64,000 nucleotides of DNA from assembly GCA_963783785.1 (NCBI GenBank), contig CAWAOQ010000001.1:62001-126000 (forward strand). Direction: 5' to 3'. Below, piece by piece: positions 49,731 to 59,379 of this stretch. The position numbers and the translations under genes were made by a program. The notes under the pieces were generated by a model. The model made no database searches. It saw nothing but the letters and a program-made list of their open reading frames with translations, and was not told the DNA's origin. Positions within the stretch are counted from its first letter, which is position 1. Each line of letters starts with the position of its first letter. The stretch comes from CADEEN01 sp963783785. Its GTDB lineage: Bacteria > Pseudomonadota > Gammaproteobacteria > Burkholderiales > Burkholderiaceae_C.

Positions 49731-51524
49731 CGGGCCGTTTCCTTCGTGTCGACATCCACGAAGTGCCACCAGTTGCGCATGAACGGGTGCCGCTTGTAGC
49801 CCAGCGACCTGCGGGTGCAGCAGGTCGGTGGCGATGCGGTGGCTGGTGACCTTGTAGGGCATGTAGGCGATGGCGATCTGTTTGGCTTCGCGCATCACCG
49901 CTTCGCGCTCCGGGCCGTCGGGCAGCACCGCGGCACGCTCGTACAGCGCATTGAAGGCCGGCAGGTCGAAGCGCGCGTGGTTGGCCTGGCCCTTGTTCGG
50001 TCCGTACAGCAGGTCGAGCAGGTACAGGCCATCGGGGCTGGTCGCGCTCCAGGCCACGCCCCACATCATCAGCTTGCCGGCGCGGCTGGCCTTCAGCTGC
50101 TCGGGCCACTTGCCGATCTTGAATTCGATCCTCACGTTGATGCGGTCCATCGCCTTCTTCCACAGCTCCTGCTGCTGGCGGTTCTGCTGATCGGGCTGGG
50201 CCGCGTATTCCAGCACCAGCGGCGAGCCGTCGGGCTGGTCGCGCCAGCCGTCGCCGTCGCGGTCGACGTAGCCATACAGATCGAGCAGGGCCTTGGCGCG
50301 AGGCACGTCGTGGTCGCTCATCTCGCTCTTCAACTGCGGGTCGTAGCCCGACAGCAGCGGCGGGATGATGCTCTGCGCCGGAATCGCCTGGCCGCGTCGC
50401 AACAGCGTGATCTCCTTGTCGACGTCGTAGGCCAGCGCCAGCGCCCGGCGCAGCGCCACGCGGTCGGGCGTGTAGCCACCGACCACCGGGTGCTCCATGC
50501 CGAAGTAGGCCAGCGTGGCGTCGACCAGCGGCACCCGCTCCATCCGCACGCCGCGCCGGGCCAGGTGCGGCGCGAGCCGGTTGTTCGGGATCGCCGTGGT
50601 GGCGAACTCGGCGGGCAGGCGCTCGAGCAGGTCGTGCTCGCCGTTCAGGAAGGCCAGCCAGCGCGGCTGCACCTCCTCGACGATGCTGACCTCGACGCGG
50701 TCGACCATCGGCAGCGTGCGGCCGCGCAGCTTGGCGGCGATGGCCTGCGCCGACGCGTCGCCCGCCGCGGGCTGTTCGTCGTAGCGCTGCGCGCGGTAGT
50801 TCGGATTGCGTTCGAGCACCATCTTGGCGCTGCGCTGCCAATGCGCGAGCACGAACGGCCCGGTGCCGACGGGATGTTCCATCGCCTTGCCCGGATAGGC
50901 CTCGATGACTTCGCGTGCCACCGCACCGGTCAAGGCGTTGTCGGCGAACACGTAGTGAAAGCGCGGCGACGGCTCGGCCAATCGCACCTCGAAGCGGTAG
51001 CGGTCGAGCACGCGCAGGCCCTCGACCTCGGTGTCGTAGGGAAACGGCCGCTTGTCGGCAAGGGCCTGCTTGCGCAGCGCCGACAGGCCGAGCACCTTGG
51101 CGGTTTCGAACTGGAACAGGTTCGGACTCTTCCACTGCGGGTCGTAGTGGCGTTTGACCGCGTACACGTAGTCGGCGGCGGTCAGCTCGCGCTTCGCACC
51201 CTTGAAGGCCGGATCGTCGGCGAAGTAGATGCCCGGTCGGATCCGAAAGACGAAGCGCTTGCTGTCTTCGCTGATCTCCGGCAGTGCCGCTGCCGTCTGC
51301 GGCTTGATCACCGCCGGCCGCGCCAGGAAGTCATAGGTCAACGGCGCCTCGAAGATGTTGGCGGCCACCGTGCGTGAATACAGGTCCGAGATCTGCGCCG
51401 GGTCGAAGCCGGTCTCGGCAATCGGGAAGGCGTAACGCAGCACCTTGAGCGGCTGCTGCGCCGAGGGCGCGCCACAGGCCAGCATCAGGCTTGTGGCCAG
51501 CGCCAGCAGAAGGGGTCGGGTCAT
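49727..51524 (-). CDS. peptide ABC transporter substrate-binding lipoprotein (paralogue 1), one frameshift
   Basis: 598 aa restored. Lipobox LMLAC at the signal-peptide end, so membrane-anchored, unlike paralogue 2. SBP family 5 motifs: IAETGFDPAQISDLYSRTVAANIFEAP, IRPGIYFADDPAFKGAKREL, EHPVGTGPFVLAHW and EHPVVGGYTPDRVALRRALAL. Near 49806 one extra base diverts the frame. The restored end reads GYKRHPFMRNWWHFVDVDTK to a TGA overlapping the next ATG, and it matches the aligned end of paralogue 2 (WSEWWHLVDID). Without repair the two proteins appear as a false 1209-aa fusion. Confidence 0.92.
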
Positions 51525-51661
51525 GGCGCGGCAGTCTAGCGGCGGGCGCCGTGGCGGTGCACGGCGAGAGTTCCCCCTGCCCGGCGCAGACGGGGCAAAT
51601 GCGGGGGCGAGGCTCGCACCCTCCGCCCTACACTCGCGCGTCCCAGCGAGTGGTGAGAGTC

Positions 51662-52600
51662 ATGGCGGCCTACCTGATCCGGCGCTTGTGGCAAATGGTG
51701 CCGACCTTGATCGGTGTCGTGCTGCTGGTGTTCTTTCTCTTCAAGTATTTCGGCGGCGATCCGGCCGAGATCCTCGGCGGCCTCAACGCCACGCCCGAGC
51801 AGATCGCTGCGATCCGCCAGCAACTGGGGCTCGACCGTTCGGTCTGGGTCCAGCTCGGCATCTACTTCAAGAGCATCCTGGCGTTCGACTGGGGCAAGAG
51901 CTGGGCCACCAACGAGGCCGTGTCGTCGCTGTTCGCCAGCCGGCTGCCGGCCACGCTGACGGTGATGCTGCCGATCCTGATCCTCGACGTGGTGCTGGCA
52001 CTGCCGATCGCGATGTGGGTCGCGTACCGCCGCGGCTCGCTGGCCGACCGCGCGATCATGGTCATCACCACGGTCGCGCTGTCGATCAGCTTCCTCGTCT
52101 ACATCATCGTCGGCCAGTACCTGTTCGGCTTCCAGCTCGGCTGGTTCCCGGTGCAGGGCTGGAGCGACAGCGTCTGGACCAACCTGGCCACCTACGTGCC
52201 GTTGCCGGTGCTGCTGGCGGTGATGGTCGGCCTGGCGCCGCAGACACGGCTGTACCGCAGCTTCTTCCTCGACGAGATGGGCCAGGACTACGTGCGCACC
52301 GCGCGCGCCAAAGGCCTGACCGAGAACACCGTGATGTTCAAGCATGTGCTGCGCAACGCGATGATCCCGATCCTCACCAACATCGGCCTGGCGCTGCCGG
52401 GGGTGTTCGTCGGCTCGTTCCTGATCGAGGTCTTCTTCTCGATTCCGGGCCTGGGGCGTGAAGTGCTGCTGGCGGTGAACCGCAGCGACTACCCGGTGAT
52501 CCAGGCGGTCACGGTGTACCTGGCCGCGATCACGATGCTGATCAACCTGCTCGTCGACGTGCTGTTCAAAGTGGTCGATCCGCGGGTCGTCCTCAAATGA
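51662..52600 (+). CDS. peptide ABC transporter permease (DppB type)
   Basis: 312 aa, six membrane helices, beginning YLIRRLWQMVPTLIGVVLLVFF. The binding-protein-dependent inner-membrane signature with the EAA loop is at about 235-260 (YVRTARAKGLTENTVMFKHVLRNAMIP). WGKSWATNEAVSSLFASRLPATL is typical of the B subunit. Divergent from the substrate-binding protein genes and coupled to the second permease by ATGA. Function: inner-membrane channel of the oligopeptide importer. Confidence 0.96.
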   Translation: MAAYLIRRLWQMVPTLIGVVLLVFFLFKYFGGDPAEILGGLNATPEQIAAIRQQLGLDRSVWVQLGIYFKSILAFDWGKSWATNEAVSSLFASRLPATLTVMLPILILDVVLALPIAMWVAYRRGSLADRAIMVITTVALSISFLVYIIVGQYLFGFQLGWFPVQGWSDSVWTNLATYVPLPVLLAVMVGLAPQTRLYRSFFLDEMGQDYVRTARAKGLTENTVMFKHVLRNAMIPILTNIGLALPGVFVGSFLIEVFFSIPGLGREVLLAVNRSDYPVIQAVTVYLAAITMLINLLVDVLFKVVDPRVVLK

Positions 52601-53652
52601 CCGCCGTCATCGGTGGTGCACCCATGGCGGCGCCGAAGGCGGGGCGTTCCGAAGGCGTCTGGCACGCCGCGTGGCGACGCTTCAGGAGCGATCGCATCGG
52701 CCTGGTGTGCGCGGTGATCGTGATCGCCTTCCTGCTGTTGATCACGGTCGCGGCGCTCGGCGGCGTGGCCGGCAATTGGCAGAGGGAAGTCGGCGTCGCC
52801 AACGCGCCGCCCACCTTTCTCGGCCCGCGGCCGCCCGAGGCCACCGGCACGATCGAGATCCCCAAGGGCCCGAACGTCGACTTGTCGGCGGTCGATCCGC
52901 TGGCGCCGCGCTACAAGGAGTGGGACGAGCGCGCGGCGATGTTCAAGACCGAGGAAACGGTCAAGGCCGAGACGCTGCCGATGGGCGCCGACCGGCTCGG
53001 CCGCGACGTGCTGTCCAAGGCCGTCAAGGGTTCGCAGATCTCGGTCTTCGTCGGTGTCATGGCGGCGCTGGTGGCCACTGCCATCGGCACCCTGCTCGGC
53101 GCCTTCGCCGGCTTCTTCGGCGCCAAGGTCGGCGACTTTCTCGAGTGGCTCTACAACGTCTTCGAAGCCATCCCGGGCATCCTGCTGATCTTCGCCTTCG
53201 CGGCCGTGTTCGGCCGCGGCATCGGCACGGTGGTGCTGATCCTGGGGCTGACGGGCTGGACCGGCCTGTACCGCCAGGTGCGTGCCGAGTTCATGAAGCA
53301 TCGCGGCCGCGAATACGTGCGCGCGGCCGAGGCCATCGGCGCGTCGGTGTGGAGCCGCATCTTCAGCCACATCCTGCCCAACGTCAGCCACGTGATCCTG
53401 GTGCGCATGAGCCTGCTGGTGGTGGGCTTCATCAAGGCCGAGGTGATCCTGTCGTATCTGGGCCTGGGCGTCGGCATCGAGGATGTCTCGTGGGGCACGA
53501 TGCTGGCCGAGGCGCAGAGCGAGCTGATCCTCGGCCACTGGTGGCAACTGGCCGCCGCCACGCTGTTCATGGCCGTCTTCGTGACCGCGTTCTCGCTGAT
53601 GGCCGATGCGCTGCGCGATGCGCTGGACCCGAAACTCCGAGGGCTCGAGTGA
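52597..53652 (+). CDS. peptide ABC transporter permease (DppC type)
   Basis: 351 aa. N-terminal helix (IGLVCAVIVIAFLLLITVAAL), a periplasmic insertion of about 90 residues (FLGPRPPEATGTIEIPKGPN...) longer than in DppC, then five helices with the EAA loop (YVRAAEAIGASVWSRIFSHILPN). MGADRLGRDVLSKAVKGSQIS is the usual C-subunit motif. Forms the heterodimeric channel with the preceding permease. Stop overlaps the ATPase start (TGATG). Confidence 0.95.
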   Translation: MTAVIGGAPMAAPKAGRSEGVWHAAWRRFRSDRIGLVCAVIVIAFLLLITVAALGGVAGNWQREVGVANAPPTFLGPRPPEATGTIEIPKGPNVDLSAVDPLAPRYKEWDERAAMFKTEETVKAETLPMGADRLGRDVLSKAVKGSQISVFVGVMAALVATAIGTLLGAFAGFFGAKVGDFLEWLYNVFEAIPGILLIFAFAAVFGRGIGTVVLILGLTGWTGLYRQVRAEFMKHRGREYVRAAEAIGASVWSRIFSHILPNVSHVILVRMSLLVVGFIKAEVILSYLGLGVGIEDVSWGTMLAEAQSELILGHWWQLAAATLFMAVFVTAFSLMADALRDALDPKLRGLE

Positions 53653-55326
53653 TGCTCCTGAGCCTTAAGGACCTGCGTGTCGCCTTTCGCATGGGCAAGG
53701 TCGGCGGCGTGGTGCAGCGCGCCGAAGCTGTCCAGGGCGTGTCCTTCGACATCGCCGAGAACCGCACCGTGGCGCTGGTCGGCGAATCGGGTTCGGGCAA
53801 GAGCGTCACCGCGATGTCGATCCTGAACCTGCTGCCCGACAACGCCGAGCGCAGCGGCAGGATCCTCTGGCAGGGCCGGGACCTGCTGCACACGCCGATG
53901 GCCGAGCTGCAGACGCTGCGGGGGCGCGAGATCGCGTGTGTGTTCCAGGACCCGATGACCTCGCTGAACCCGGTGTTCACCGTCGGCGATCAGCTGATCG
54001 AGCCGCTGGTCAAGCACCTGCGGCTTGGCCGGCAGGGCCGCGCTCGAACGCGCCGAGCAGCTGCTGGTCGAAGTCGGCATGCCCGAGCCCAGGCGCCGCC
54101 TGGCGGCCTACCCGCACGAACTGTCCGGCGGCCAGCAGCAGCGGGTGATGATCGCGATGGCGCTGGCTTGCGAGCCCAAGCTGCTGATTGCCGACGAGCC
54201 GACGACCGCGCTCGACGTCACCATACAGCGCCAGATCCTCGAGCTGATCGCTGGGCTGCAGCGCAAGCACCGCATGAGCGTGCTGTTCATCAGCCACGAC
54301 CTCGGCGTCGTCGGCGAGATTGCCGACGAGGTGCTGGTGATGCGCAACGGCGTGATCCGCGAGCAGGGGCCGGTGGCGACGATCTTTGCGGCGCCGCAGG
54401 ACGCCTACACCAAGGCGCTGCTGGCCTGCCGCCCGAGCCTCACGCGCAACCCCGCGCGCTTGATGGTGATCGACGACCACATCGCAGGCCAGGCCGCCCG
54501 CGCGCCGGCCGCGGCGAAGGATCCCGACGCGCCGGTGGTGCTCGAGGTGAGGGCGCTGGCCAAGAGCTTCTGGCTCAAGCAGGGGTTGTTCGGCAGGCGC
54601 GAGTTCAAGGCGGTGCAGGGCGTGAACTTCAAGTTGAAGCGCGGCCACACGCTCGGTGTCGTCGGCGAATCGGGCTCGGGCAAGACGACGATGGGCCTGA
54701 CACTGCTGCGCCTGCACGAGCCGACCGGCGGCGAGGTGATCTTCGACGGCCGCAACCTGCTGACGCTGTCCGACCGCGAGCGCCAGCTGATGCGCCGGCG
54801 CATGCAGATCGTGTTCCAGAACCCGTATGCGAGCCTGAACCCACGCTTCACGATCGGCCAGACACTGGTCGAGCCGATGGCGATCCACCAGATCGGAGCG
54901 TCGACGGCCGAGCGCGAGCAGCGGGCGCGCTCGCTGCTGGAGAAGGTCGGCCTCGACGGCGGCGCGTTCGGCAAGTACCCGCACGAGTTCTCCGGCGGCC
55001 AGCGCCAGCGCATCGCGATCGCGCGGGCGCTGACGCTCAGCCCCGAGGTGCTGGTGCTCGACGAGGCGGTCAGCGCGCTCGACGTTTCGGTGCAGGCCCA
55101 GGTGCTCAACCTGCTGAAGGACCTGCAGGACGAACTCGGTCTGGCCTATGTCTTCATCAGCCACGACCTGGCGGTCGTGCGCTTCATCAGCGACGAGGTG
55201 CTGGTGATGAAGGACGGCGTGGTCGTCGAGCAGGCCGGCACCGAGCAGATCCTCGCTGCGCCCCGCGAGGACTACACGCGGCGCTTGCTGGCGGCGATCC
55301 CGCGAGGTTACGTTTCGGCGCCTTGA
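53652..55326 (+). CDS. fused dipeptide ABC transporter ATPase (DppD-DppF / YejF type), one frameshift
   Basis: 557 aa restored, two complete ATP-binding modules in one chain. Module 1: GESGSGKSV, CVFQDPMTSLNPVFTVG, LSGGQQQRVMIAMAL, LIADEPTTALDVT. Module 2: GESGSGKTTMGLTLLRL, VFQNPYASLNPRFTIG, FSGGQRQRIAIARAL, LDEAVSALDVSVQ. This layout is that of YejF-like ATPases. The frame breaks near 54035 in a loop of module 1 (one extra base) between KHLRLG and AALERAEQLL. It powers import by the two permeases upstream. About 190 bases after it hold no gene I can support. Confidence 0.93.
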
Positions 55327-55514
55327 CGCTGGCGGCGGCCGACAGCGTTGGGCAGCCTTGTAACGCCGGGTTCCAGCGACTGCCGCACTGCGCCAGCCGG
55401 GGCGCCTCGCCGGCGTGACATAGCGCACGAGGCGTGCGCGGGCCTGGGCCGGCACGGAAGATGCAAACGCCTGCGCATCCGCGCGCCACACGCTGCGCCG
55501 ATCCGGAGCCCCCG

Positions 55515-55781
55515 ATGAACCGCCATCCGATTGCCAACCGCCCTTTCGCGCCGCATTGCCACGGCGGTGCGTCGTCGCTGCTGCGGCTGTCGTCGGGCGC
55601 CACGGGACACTGGCCTTCGGTGACGAAGCTGACCGACTGGGCGGCTCGGCTGGCACTTCCCGCCGAGCCTGCCCCGGCACCGATGGCGGCGCCGTCGCCC
55701 GACGCGACGTCGCCGCTGTTCACCCGCCTGTGGCCGAGCGGTACGTCGAACGCCAGTGAAGACAGCCGCCTCGCGGCCTGA
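55515..55781 (+). CDS. small hypothetical protein, 88 aa
   Basis: ATG at 55515 preceded by CCGGAG. The product begins MNRHPIANRPFAPHCHGGAS, has one moderately hydrophobic stretch and a Pro/Ala/Ser-rich C-terminal half (ALPAEPAPAPMAAPSPDATS). No known domain. It lies between two transporter operons and is followed 22 bases later by another small frame with the same type of ribosome-binding site, then by a hairpin terminator. Real, but unexplained, or a chance frame in GC-rich DNA. Confidence 0.4.
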   Translation: MNRHPIANRPFAPHCHGGASSLLRLSSGATGHWPSVTKLTDWAARLALPAEPAPAPMAAPSPDATSPLFTRLWPSGTSNASEDSRLAA

Positions 55782-55803
55782 TGCGCAGCACCGGAGATCA
55801 CAG

Positions 55804-55947
55804 ATGTCGATCCAGCTTGCCCCCAATGCCTCCGTCCGTCGTGAAACGAGTCGCCCGCCGGCCCGTCCGGCGGCAGTGACACCACCGCGCGTGCTGCAGT
55901 CGGCGCGAACGCCGGCGCAACTGAGCTTCTTCTTCAAGCGCGGCTGA
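55804..55947 (+). CDS. small basic hypothetical protein, 47 aa
   Basis: ATG at 55804 with CCGGAG about 10 bases upstream. The product is basic and Pro/Arg/Ala-rich: SIQLAPNASVRRETSRPPAR, then LQSARTPAQLSFFFKRG. No signal peptide, Cys or known motif. Ends 36 bases before a terminator-like hairpin, which argues for a short transcript that includes it. Confidence 0.4.
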   Translation: MSIQLAPNASVRRETSRPPARPAAVTPPRVLQSARTPAQLSFFFKRG

Positions 55948-55983
55948 GCTGGCCAGCCCGCAGTCAGACCGGTTGACGTCCAA

Positions 55984-56053
55984 GGGGAGCGGGCGATGCA
56001 GGGGCGATGAGAGCGAGCCCCCGCTGCCAACGTCCCGCTCCCCGTCCTTTTTT
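55984..56053 (+). terminator. intrinsic terminator with long stem-loop
   Basis: GGGGAGCGGG pairs with CCCGCTCCCC across a 39-base loop that itself contains a nested hairpin (GGGGC...GCCCC). GTCC and six T residues follow. It should end plus-strand transcription after the two small frames. The rest of 55948-56261 shows only the leader of the permease gene. Confidence 0.7.
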
Positions 56054-56261
56054 CCTGCCGGTGGTCCACCCGGCTTGAATCCGTCAGCGCAGCGTCGAAT
56101 CGGTCCCGCACGTCGCGATCGCGCCGCCCCTCGGCACGTGCACGGCCACTGACCTCCCGCAACTTTTCGTCCGACATCGGGGTTCCCCGACGGGCGAATC
56201 GGTGTCGCGCTCACTAGACTGCGGCAGCCCGACCGCGCAAGACCAACAACGAGGAGCTGCG

Positions 56262-57545
56262 ATGAGCCTGATACCCGCCTGGCGTGAGGTGAGCGCACGA
56301 CCGGGGGTCGTCGTCGCTCCGGATGAGCGCCTGCCGTGGCCGCAAACCGCCGCGCTCGGTGCGCAGCACGTGATCGCGATGTTCGGTGCCACGGTGCTGG
56401 CGCCGATCCTGATGGGGTTCGACGCCAATGTCGCGATCCTGATGAGCGGCATCGGCACGCTGATCTTCTTCGTCCTCGTCGCCGGTCAGGTGCCGAGCTA
56501 CCTGGGCTCGAGCTTCGCCTTCATCGGCGTCGTGATCGGCGCCACCGGCTATGCCGGCGGCGGCGCAGCCAACGCCAACATCGGCGTCGCGCTCGGCGGC
56601 ATCATCGCCTGCGGCGCGCTCTACACGCTGATCGGGCTGGTGGTGACAGCCACCGGCACGGGCTGGATCGAACGCCTGATGCCCCCGGTGGTGACCGGTG
56701 CGGTGGTCGCCGTGATCGGCCTGAACCTCGCGGGGATCCCGGTCAAGAACATGGCACCAACGCCGTTCGATGCCTGGATGCAGGCGCTCACATTCGTCAG
56801 TGTCGGCGCAGTTGCGGTGTTCACCCGTGGCATGACGCAGCGGCTGCTGATCCTGGTCGGACTCATCGTGGCCAGCGTGGCGTATGCGGTGCTGACCAAC
56901 GGGCTGGGCCTGGGCAAGCCGATCGACGTCGCGGGCATCGTCAACGCGGCCTGGATCGGCGCGCCGAGATTCGCCGCGCCGGTGTTCGATGCCAGGGCGA
57001 TGCTGCTGATCGCGCCGGTGGCGGTGATCCTGGTCGCCGAAAACCTCGGCCACATCAAGGCCGTCAGCGCGATGACCGGTCGCGACCTCGACCGCTTCAT
57101 GGGGCGCGCCTTCGTCGGCGATGGCCTGGCGACGATGGTCTCGGGCAGCGCCGGCGGCACCGGGGTGACGACCTATGCCGAGAACATCGGCGTGATGGCC
57201 GCCACCAAGATCTACTCGACGGCGATGTTCGTCGTCGCCGCGCTGATCGCCATCGTGCTCGGCTTTTCGCCGAAGTTCGGCGCGTTGATCCAGGCCATCC
57301 CGCTGGCGGTGATGGGCGGCGTGTCGATCGTCGTGTTCGGCCTGATCACCGTGGCAGGGGCGAAGATCTGGGTCGACAACCGCGTCGATTTCTCCGACAA
57401 CGCCAACCTGATCGTCGTCGCCATCACGCTGGTGCTGGGCACCGGTGACTTCACGCTGAAGTTCGGTGGCTTCGCGCTTGGCGGCATCGGCACGGCGACG
57501 TTCGGTGCGATCCTGCTGTATGCCCTGCTTGGCCGTCGACGCTGA
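56262..57545 (+). CDS. NCS2-family nucleobase permease (uracil/xanthine type, UraA/RutG-like)
   Basis: 427 aa with about 14 membrane segments. LPWPQTAALGAQHVIAMFGATVLAPIL near the start, the family motif LNLAGIPVKNM, PVAVILVAENLGHIKAVSAMTG with the substrate-contacting Glu, and GGTGVTTYAENIGVMAATKI are characteristic. It is a proton-coupled importer of uracil or a related base; similarity to RutG/UraA is favoured over xanthine permeases but not certain. GAGGAG is 6 bases before the ATG. It is followed by a Bug receptor gene 24 bases later, perhaps one transcript. Confidence 0.92.
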   Translation: MSLIPAWREVSARPGVVVAPDERLPWPQTAALGAQHVIAMFGATVLAPILMGFDANVAILMSGIGTLIFFVLVAGQVPSYLGSSFAFIGVVIGATGYAGGGAANANIGVALGGIIACGALYTLIGLVVTATGTGWIERLMPPVVTGAVVAVIGLNLAGIPVKNMAPTPFDAWMQALTFVSVGAVAVFTRGMTQRLLILVGLIVASVAYAVLTNGLGLGKPIDVAGIVNAAWIGAPRFAAPVFDARAMLLIAPVAVILVAENLGHIKAVSAMTGRDLDRFMGRAFVGDGLATMVSGSAGGTGVTTYAENIGVMAATKIYSTAMFVVAALIAIVLGFSPKFGALIQAIPLAVMGGVSIVVFGLITVAGAKIWVDNRVDFSDNANLIVVAITLVLGTGDFTLKFGGFALGGIGTATFGAILLYALLGRRR

Positions 57546-57569
57546 GCGACTCTCACCGGAGACCCCTCG

Positions 57570-58562
57570 ATGACCTCACGCCGCCCTCTTCTCGTTGCGC
57601 TGCTCGGCCTGGCCCTGCCGCTGCTGGCGTCGGCGCAGGCCGCCTGGCCCAGCAAGCCCGTGCGCATCGTCGTGCCCTTCGCTGCCGGCGGCACCACCGA
57701 CATCCTGGCGCGGGCCCTCGCACCGGAGCTGCAGAAGGCGTTCGGCCAGCCTTTCGTGATCGAGAACAAGCCGGGCGCCGGCGGCAACAGCGGTGCTGCC
57801 GAGGTGGCCAAGGCCGCGCCGGACGGCCACACCTTGCTGATGGGCACGGTCGGCACCCACGCGATCAACGCGTCGCTGTACGCGAAGATGCCGTTCGACC
57901 ACGTCAAGGACTTCGTGCCGATCACGCTGGTCGCCGGCGTGCCCAACGTGCTGGTGCTGAACCCGGCCAACGCGCAGAAATACGGCATCGACAGCGTGCC
58001 GGCGCTGATCCGCTACGCCAAGGCCAACCCCGGCAAGCTGAACATGGCCAGTTCGGGCAACGGCACCTCGATCCACCTGGCCGGCGAGCTGTTCAAGTCG
58101 ATGACCGGCACCTTCATGCTGCACCTGCCCTACGGCGGTTCGGGGCCGGCGCTGATCGACCTGATGGGCGGCAACACCGACCTGATGTTCGACAACCTGC
58201 CGTCGTCGCTGCCGCACATCAAGAGCGGCAAGCTGAAGGCGCTGGCCGTGACCAGCGCCACGCGCTCGTCCGCGCTGCCCGACCTGCCGACGATCGAAGA
58301 GGCCGGTGGCCCGGCGCTGAAGGGCTTCGAAGCCAGCTCATGGTTCGGCCTGCTGGCACCGGCCGGCACACGCATGGACATCGTCAACCGCATCCAGCAG
58401 GAAACGGCCAAGGCGCTGGCCTCGCCGGCGCTGAAGGAGCGGCTGCAGGCGCAGGGTGCGATCCCGAGCGGCATGACCAGCGCCGAGTTCACGCGCCACA
58501 TCGCGGCCGAGACCGCCAAGTGGGCCAAGGTCGTCAAGGCCGCGGGCGCGAAGGTGGACTGA
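57570..58562 (+). CDS. Bug/TctC-family tripartite tricarboxylate transporter substrate-binding protein
   Basis: 330 aa. Signal peptide LLVALLGLALPLLASAQA, then the family opening WPSKPVRIVVPFAAGGTTDILARALAPEL. GQPFVIENKPGAGGNSGAAEVAKAAPDGHTLLMGT and the C-terminal helices are typical. Hundreds of such orphan receptors occur in Burkholderiales. The ligand is usually a carboxylate, and partner TctAB genes are absent here. Intact. Confidence 0.95.
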   Translation: MTSRRPLLVALLGLALPLLASAQAAWPSKPVRIVVPFAAGGTTDILARALAPELQKAFGQPFVIENKPGAGGNSGAAEVAKAAPDGHTLLMGTVGTHAINASLYAKMPFDHVKDFVPITLVAGVPNVLVLNPANAQKYGIDSVPALIRYAKANPGKLNMASSGNGTSIHLAGELFKSMTGTFMLHLPYGGSGPALIDLMGGNTDLMFDNLPSSLPHIKSGKLKALAVTSATRSSALPDLPTIEEAGGPALKGFEASSWFGLLAPAGTRMDIVNRIQQETAKALASPALKERLQAQGAIPSGMTSAEFTRHIAAETAKWAKVVKAAGAKVD

Positions 58563-58710
58563 ATTGCCGGCCACCCGGGCCTCGGCGGGATGCCGCGCTG
58601 CCCGCGGCGGCTCGATCATTCGGCCGCCAGTTGCGGCTCGTGAGAGGCGTTGACAGCCTCGGACGTTGAAGCGGCCCGCTGAGACTCCGCGATGCCCCAC
58701 CGGGGCGTCC

Positions 58711-59379
58711 TCAGGGGCTCGCGCTGTCGGCCGTGAGTGCGAAAGCGGGCAGCGAGAAAAGGCGGCTGAACCCGGCGGCCAGTGCGATGCCACCGCCATC
58801 GCCAAGGGCGATGTTCCCCGGCAGATTCAGCGCGACGGCAACGGCAAGATGGCGATGGCGCACCAACAACTGCACCTTCTTCCCTGCCCCCTGCAGCAAC
58901 GCAAGGCGCTCTTCTGCATTCAGCGCTTCAATCCGCGCCAGCATGTCGCGGGTCTGATGCATACCGAGGGAATCGAAGATCGCGATGAGCGCAAGCTGCG
59001 GCACGAAGCGTCCCACCGCGAAGGCGATGAGCAGCGCAAACACGGTCGCCAAGTACACCAATGGGACGACCTTGGTGCCGACGATCGCCATCAGCGCGAG
59101 ACCCAACTCAATCCCGGGGCAGAAGGGGATCGCCATCAGCGCGATGTAGACAGCGATCGCTGCCCAGAGTCGCCAATCTGCAAAAGGATCCACACCCCTG
59201 CCGGCCGGGTCCAACAACTCGAGCGCGCCGACGGCCCAGTCGCCGCCGCGAACCGCCAGAGCGATCAGGCCGATGAAGACAAGTGCCTTCACTGCCAGGC
59301 ACACGCACTGACGGGCAGTCCATGACACACGGGGGAACTTCACTCGGAGCGCGGGTCGGACCGCAATGTCCATGTGCAT
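58711..59379 (-). CDS. multi-pass membrane protein, weakly VTT/DedA-like
   Basis: 222 aa, about five hydrophobic segments: CLAVKALVFIGLIALAV, LWAAIAVYIALMAIPFCPG, GLALMAIVGTKVVPLVYLATVFALLIAFAVG, a mid-protein amphipathic stretch, and HLAVAVALNLPGNIALGDGG. The PFCPGIELGLALM and NLPGN motifs faintly recall the VTT (DedA/TMEM41) fold, but I would not assign it. It starts directly after the methyltransferase stop codon on the same strand, so the two are probably co-transcribed. Function unknown. Confidence 0.75.
   Translation of the reverse strand: MHMDIAVRPALRVKFPRVSWTARQCVCLAVKALVFIGLIALAVRGGDWAVGALELLDPAGRGVDPFADWRLWAAIAVYIALMAIPFCPGIELGLALMAIVGTKVVPLVYLATVFALLIAFAVGRFVPQLALIAIFDSLGMHQTRDMLARIEALNAEERLALLQGAGKKVQLLVRHRHLAVAVALNLPGNIALGDGGGIALAAGFSRLFSLPAFALTADSASP

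Noticed and set aside
55434..55781. A longer version of the small ORF starting at 55434
   Set aside because: The upstream extension has no ribosome-binding site, whereas the ATG at 55515 has CCGGAG at the right distance.
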